Program-made: the position numbers and the translations under genes
Shown: positions 62,212-64,000 of the stretch, one piece after another
Position numbering within the stretch: the first letter of the stretch is position 1
Layout of the letters: the number at the start of each line of letters is the position of its first letter
Source: Crambe crambe
Lineage: Eukaryota > Porifera > Demospongiae > Poecilosclerida > Crambeidae
Assembly: GCA_963924555.1 (NCBI GenBank)
Contig: OZ004583.1
Location: 8,880,582 to 8,944,581 of the forward strand
DNA: 64,000 bases
Reading direction: 5' to 3'
Notes under the pieces: generated by a model
Database searches by the model: none
What the model was told of the DNA's origin: nothing
What the model saw: only the letters and a program-made list of their open reading frames with translations

Positions 62212-62440
62212 TTGTGTGGTATGTTTAATGCAGTAGCTACACCCGGTAGCTACCCATCTGCATGCTACAACTGTATATTGAGGATCTGGTCTTCAGTAGC
62301 ATACATAGCATGGATTCCAAGTTCAACGTTACAGTATTTCGCTGTTTTCAAAAAAAACTTGGAGAATTAGCTGTATACAGCTATATAGCTATAATAGCTA
62401 GCTACGTATAGCTATTGATACAGAAGTCTGTTGTCAGAAG

Positions 62441-62680
62441 TCTAACAGAGACATGGAACTGCTACTCTCATCCTGTCTAGAGCACACAAGTACAAGAACA
62501 GCAGCTGCGGTTGCTAAGGAGTCTAGCTGGATGAAACTCTGGGACACAGCCCTGGATAGAGGCACAGCCAGCACCACTGCCTTACAGAACCTGTGTAGGG
62601 AGCTGACCAGGCCCTCACATGGTTCCAGTCCTTGCCCTCGATGTGATGTGTCAGATTTGGAGGGCAATTCGTACTTTGAA
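62441..62680 (+). mobile_element. Possible fossil ORF fragment, retroelement-associated
   Basis: The frame from 62453 includes LEHTSTRTAAAVAKESSWMK, LWDTALDRGTASTTALQNL and SPCPRCD, reminiscent of C-terminal pieces with a Cys-x2-Cys end that I associate with repetitive retroelement proteins in sponges and cnidarians. No catalytic domain is present. Truncated and of uncertain family. Confidence 0.35.
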
Positions 62681-62760
62681 CACTAGCTATATCGCAACTC
62701 ACTCCTCTCTCATCACCAGAACCCAACTTGTCACTTGTGTGCATAAGCCATAAACCAGCT

Positions 62761-62802
62761 GGGCACGGCATGTTTCTGTGTTTCATGAAATATGCCGTGC
62801 CC
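62761..62802. repeat. 16-bp-stem perfect-type hairpin
   Basis: GGGCACGGCATGTTTC pairs with GAAATATGCCGTGCCC (one G-U/A position) around a 10 nt loop. It lies just downstream of the putative retroelement fragment. Confidence 0.85.
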
Positions 62803-62999
62803 TTGCGAATATATTGTGTTTCCTTCAAGTTTCTCTTCAAGACGCAAGGGAAATCTCATAGTGTCAATGAATGATAATCTATTCAACCATGAATTGGCTG
62901 AACAAGCTATACATAGCTACAAACTAATGGCAATAATGAATGACTGGTCTTAGCTATTGAGTCATGTGGATCAAGTCTATAGCTATTCCGTAACATTGG

Positions 63000-63790
63000 C
63001 ATTGAGTTCTGTAAAGCATGGATTCCCCTCCATTTCAAGATTACTTGAGATCCACCATTTCCTACATCAAATAATTATTGGTCAGCAAGGTAGCTGTAGC
63101 TAGCTAAAGAGAGCAACAACAGATAAGACATCAAAAAGGTAGAGATGCCAAATACAGCCACCATGTAGAGAAATAAGTACTGGTATTGTAGCTAAATTCA
63201 AAATGCCTGAGACTATAGCTATATAATAGTTTTCTCTGATGTGCATGGAGGATATATACTGAACCATTCTGCTATATAGCTTACAACTAGGTCTCTTTTG
63301 TGCATGAAAGTGAAATGTTGCAATCTTGAACTGGAATACTTAATGTGCCGAGGCTTTGAATAGCTTCAGAAGTAGCAACCTGCAGTTGAATTATCTGCAT
63401 TTTGAAAAGTAGTTAATTCAATGAAGGGATAAGCTAGCTATAGCTAGCTTTGCTTAGGTACCAATTCTCTTACTTAGGATCCCCAAAATTTACTCCATTA
63501 AGTGATGTTTGTATCATGGTAGCTGAAGTGAATTTTAAGAACTGCTGCTGCAAAAGCAATGCTGCTCTAAGTAAGGGAGTTCAACATTATAATGAAATTG
63601 ACATTGAACTTGTATGCTAAGATTCTCCATATTATTCTTGGATTCTCCTGTGCCCATGAAGCCTAGCTATACTATTTACTTAGTGGAGTAACCCTGAAAA
63701 TGTACCTGGAAATACAGTGAGATCTGCAATATTTCCTTCCTCAACTGTAATGTCCCTTGGCTATACATTCCACTATCCTCACAGTTTCTG
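63000..63790 (-). pseudogene. Decayed group I receptor with collapsed Ig exon
   Basis: On the minus strand, 63790-63700 begins like an Ig2 exon (TVRIVE, DITVEEGN) but jumps straight to its end (LTVFPG), so the Cys-Trp-Cys core is deleted. A degraded membrane exon near 63110-63170 reads AVFGISTFLMSYLLL, like the 35.4 kb gene. A tail remnant near 63000-63050 has GNPCFTEL in place of ENPCY and stops early. Upstream exons may lie beyond the window. Confidence 0.7.
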
Positions 63791-64000
63791 AAATAGGCAC
63801 AGAATCTTATTATCATAGTTTATGTATAGATGGACACATGATGACCCGCCTCTGAGATTATCTCCAAGGCATACATTAATCATGAATCTGAACCTCAGAA
63901 TTTTTTCTGTAGAGCAGAGTGATAATGGATCAACTTATCAATGCATTTTTTCATCTTAGCACTATCAATTCACATACCATCACAGTTAGCTAGCTACACT
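63791..64000. other. Window edge, no feature assigned
   Basis: May contain an upstream intron of the decayed receptor. Words near 63910-63960 (GTGATAATGGATCAACTTAT) resemble the SDNGSTYQC region of an Ig1 exon on the plus strand, too short to call. Confidence 0.3.

Overview
The window reads as animal nuclear DNA. Genes are split into small exons by short GT-AG introns, intergenic DNA is AT-rich and crowded with AGCTAGCTA-type words and miniature transposons, and the proteins are extracellular Ig/fibronectin-III receptors. An invertebrate, most likely a sponge (demosponge), is my inference from overall style; no ribosomal or other marker gene is present to prove it.

The core is a tandem array of about ten rapidly evolving cell-surface or secreted genes plus at least five decayed copies. 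Nearly every extracellular exon starts and ends in phase 1, so each exon is an interchangeable domain cassette. Three architectures occur. Group I is signal peptide, one or two Ig domains, small stalk exons, a transmembrane exon and a tail with repeated E-N-x-C-Y motifs and a C-terminal ITIM-like Y-E-[TV]-[IV] motif (genes at 8.1-10.3, 35.4-37.1 and 50.8-52.3 kb; a related gene at 1.1-5.3 kb has an unusual LRR-containing tail). Group II is secreted: Ig, FN3-like, Cys-rich Ig-like module, two FN3, linker, beta domain and a C-terminal inter-alpha-trypsin-inhibitor heavy-chain (ITI_HC_C)-like domain (12.5-16.1 kb on +, 22.9-27.3 and 30.1-34.1 kb on -). Group III is Ig, FN3-like, Cys-rich Ig-like module with or without FN3 or a SEA-like region, then a transmembrane segment (18.4-20.1, 37.6-40.2, 44.2-47.7 and 58.1-61.6 kb, all -).

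Layout: 0.3-0.8 kb DNA transposon piece; 1.1-5.3 kb Ig-LRR gene; 5.8-6.9 kb retroelement fossil; 8.1-16.1 kb two plus-strand genes; 16.7 kb to the end, almost entirely minus-strand genes and pseudogenes. The 22.9-29.5 and 30.1-35 kb blocks are tandem duplicates, and the 27.6-29.5 kb spacer is a decayed copy of 51.1-53.7 kb. A 5'-truncated LINE sits at about 21.9-22.7 kb. Several miniature inverted-repeat elements have clear target-site duplications, and one has its empty site preserved in the paralogous block. A ~300 bp GT microsatellite lies at 61.9 kb.

Taken together the genes look like an innate-recognition or allorecognition-type locus: polymorphism-prone receptors with predicted inhibitory/adaptor tails beside secreted relatives that may bind extracellular matrix. 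This functional reading is inference. Splice sites were read by eye, but exon lengths and phases fit exactly in almost every gene.
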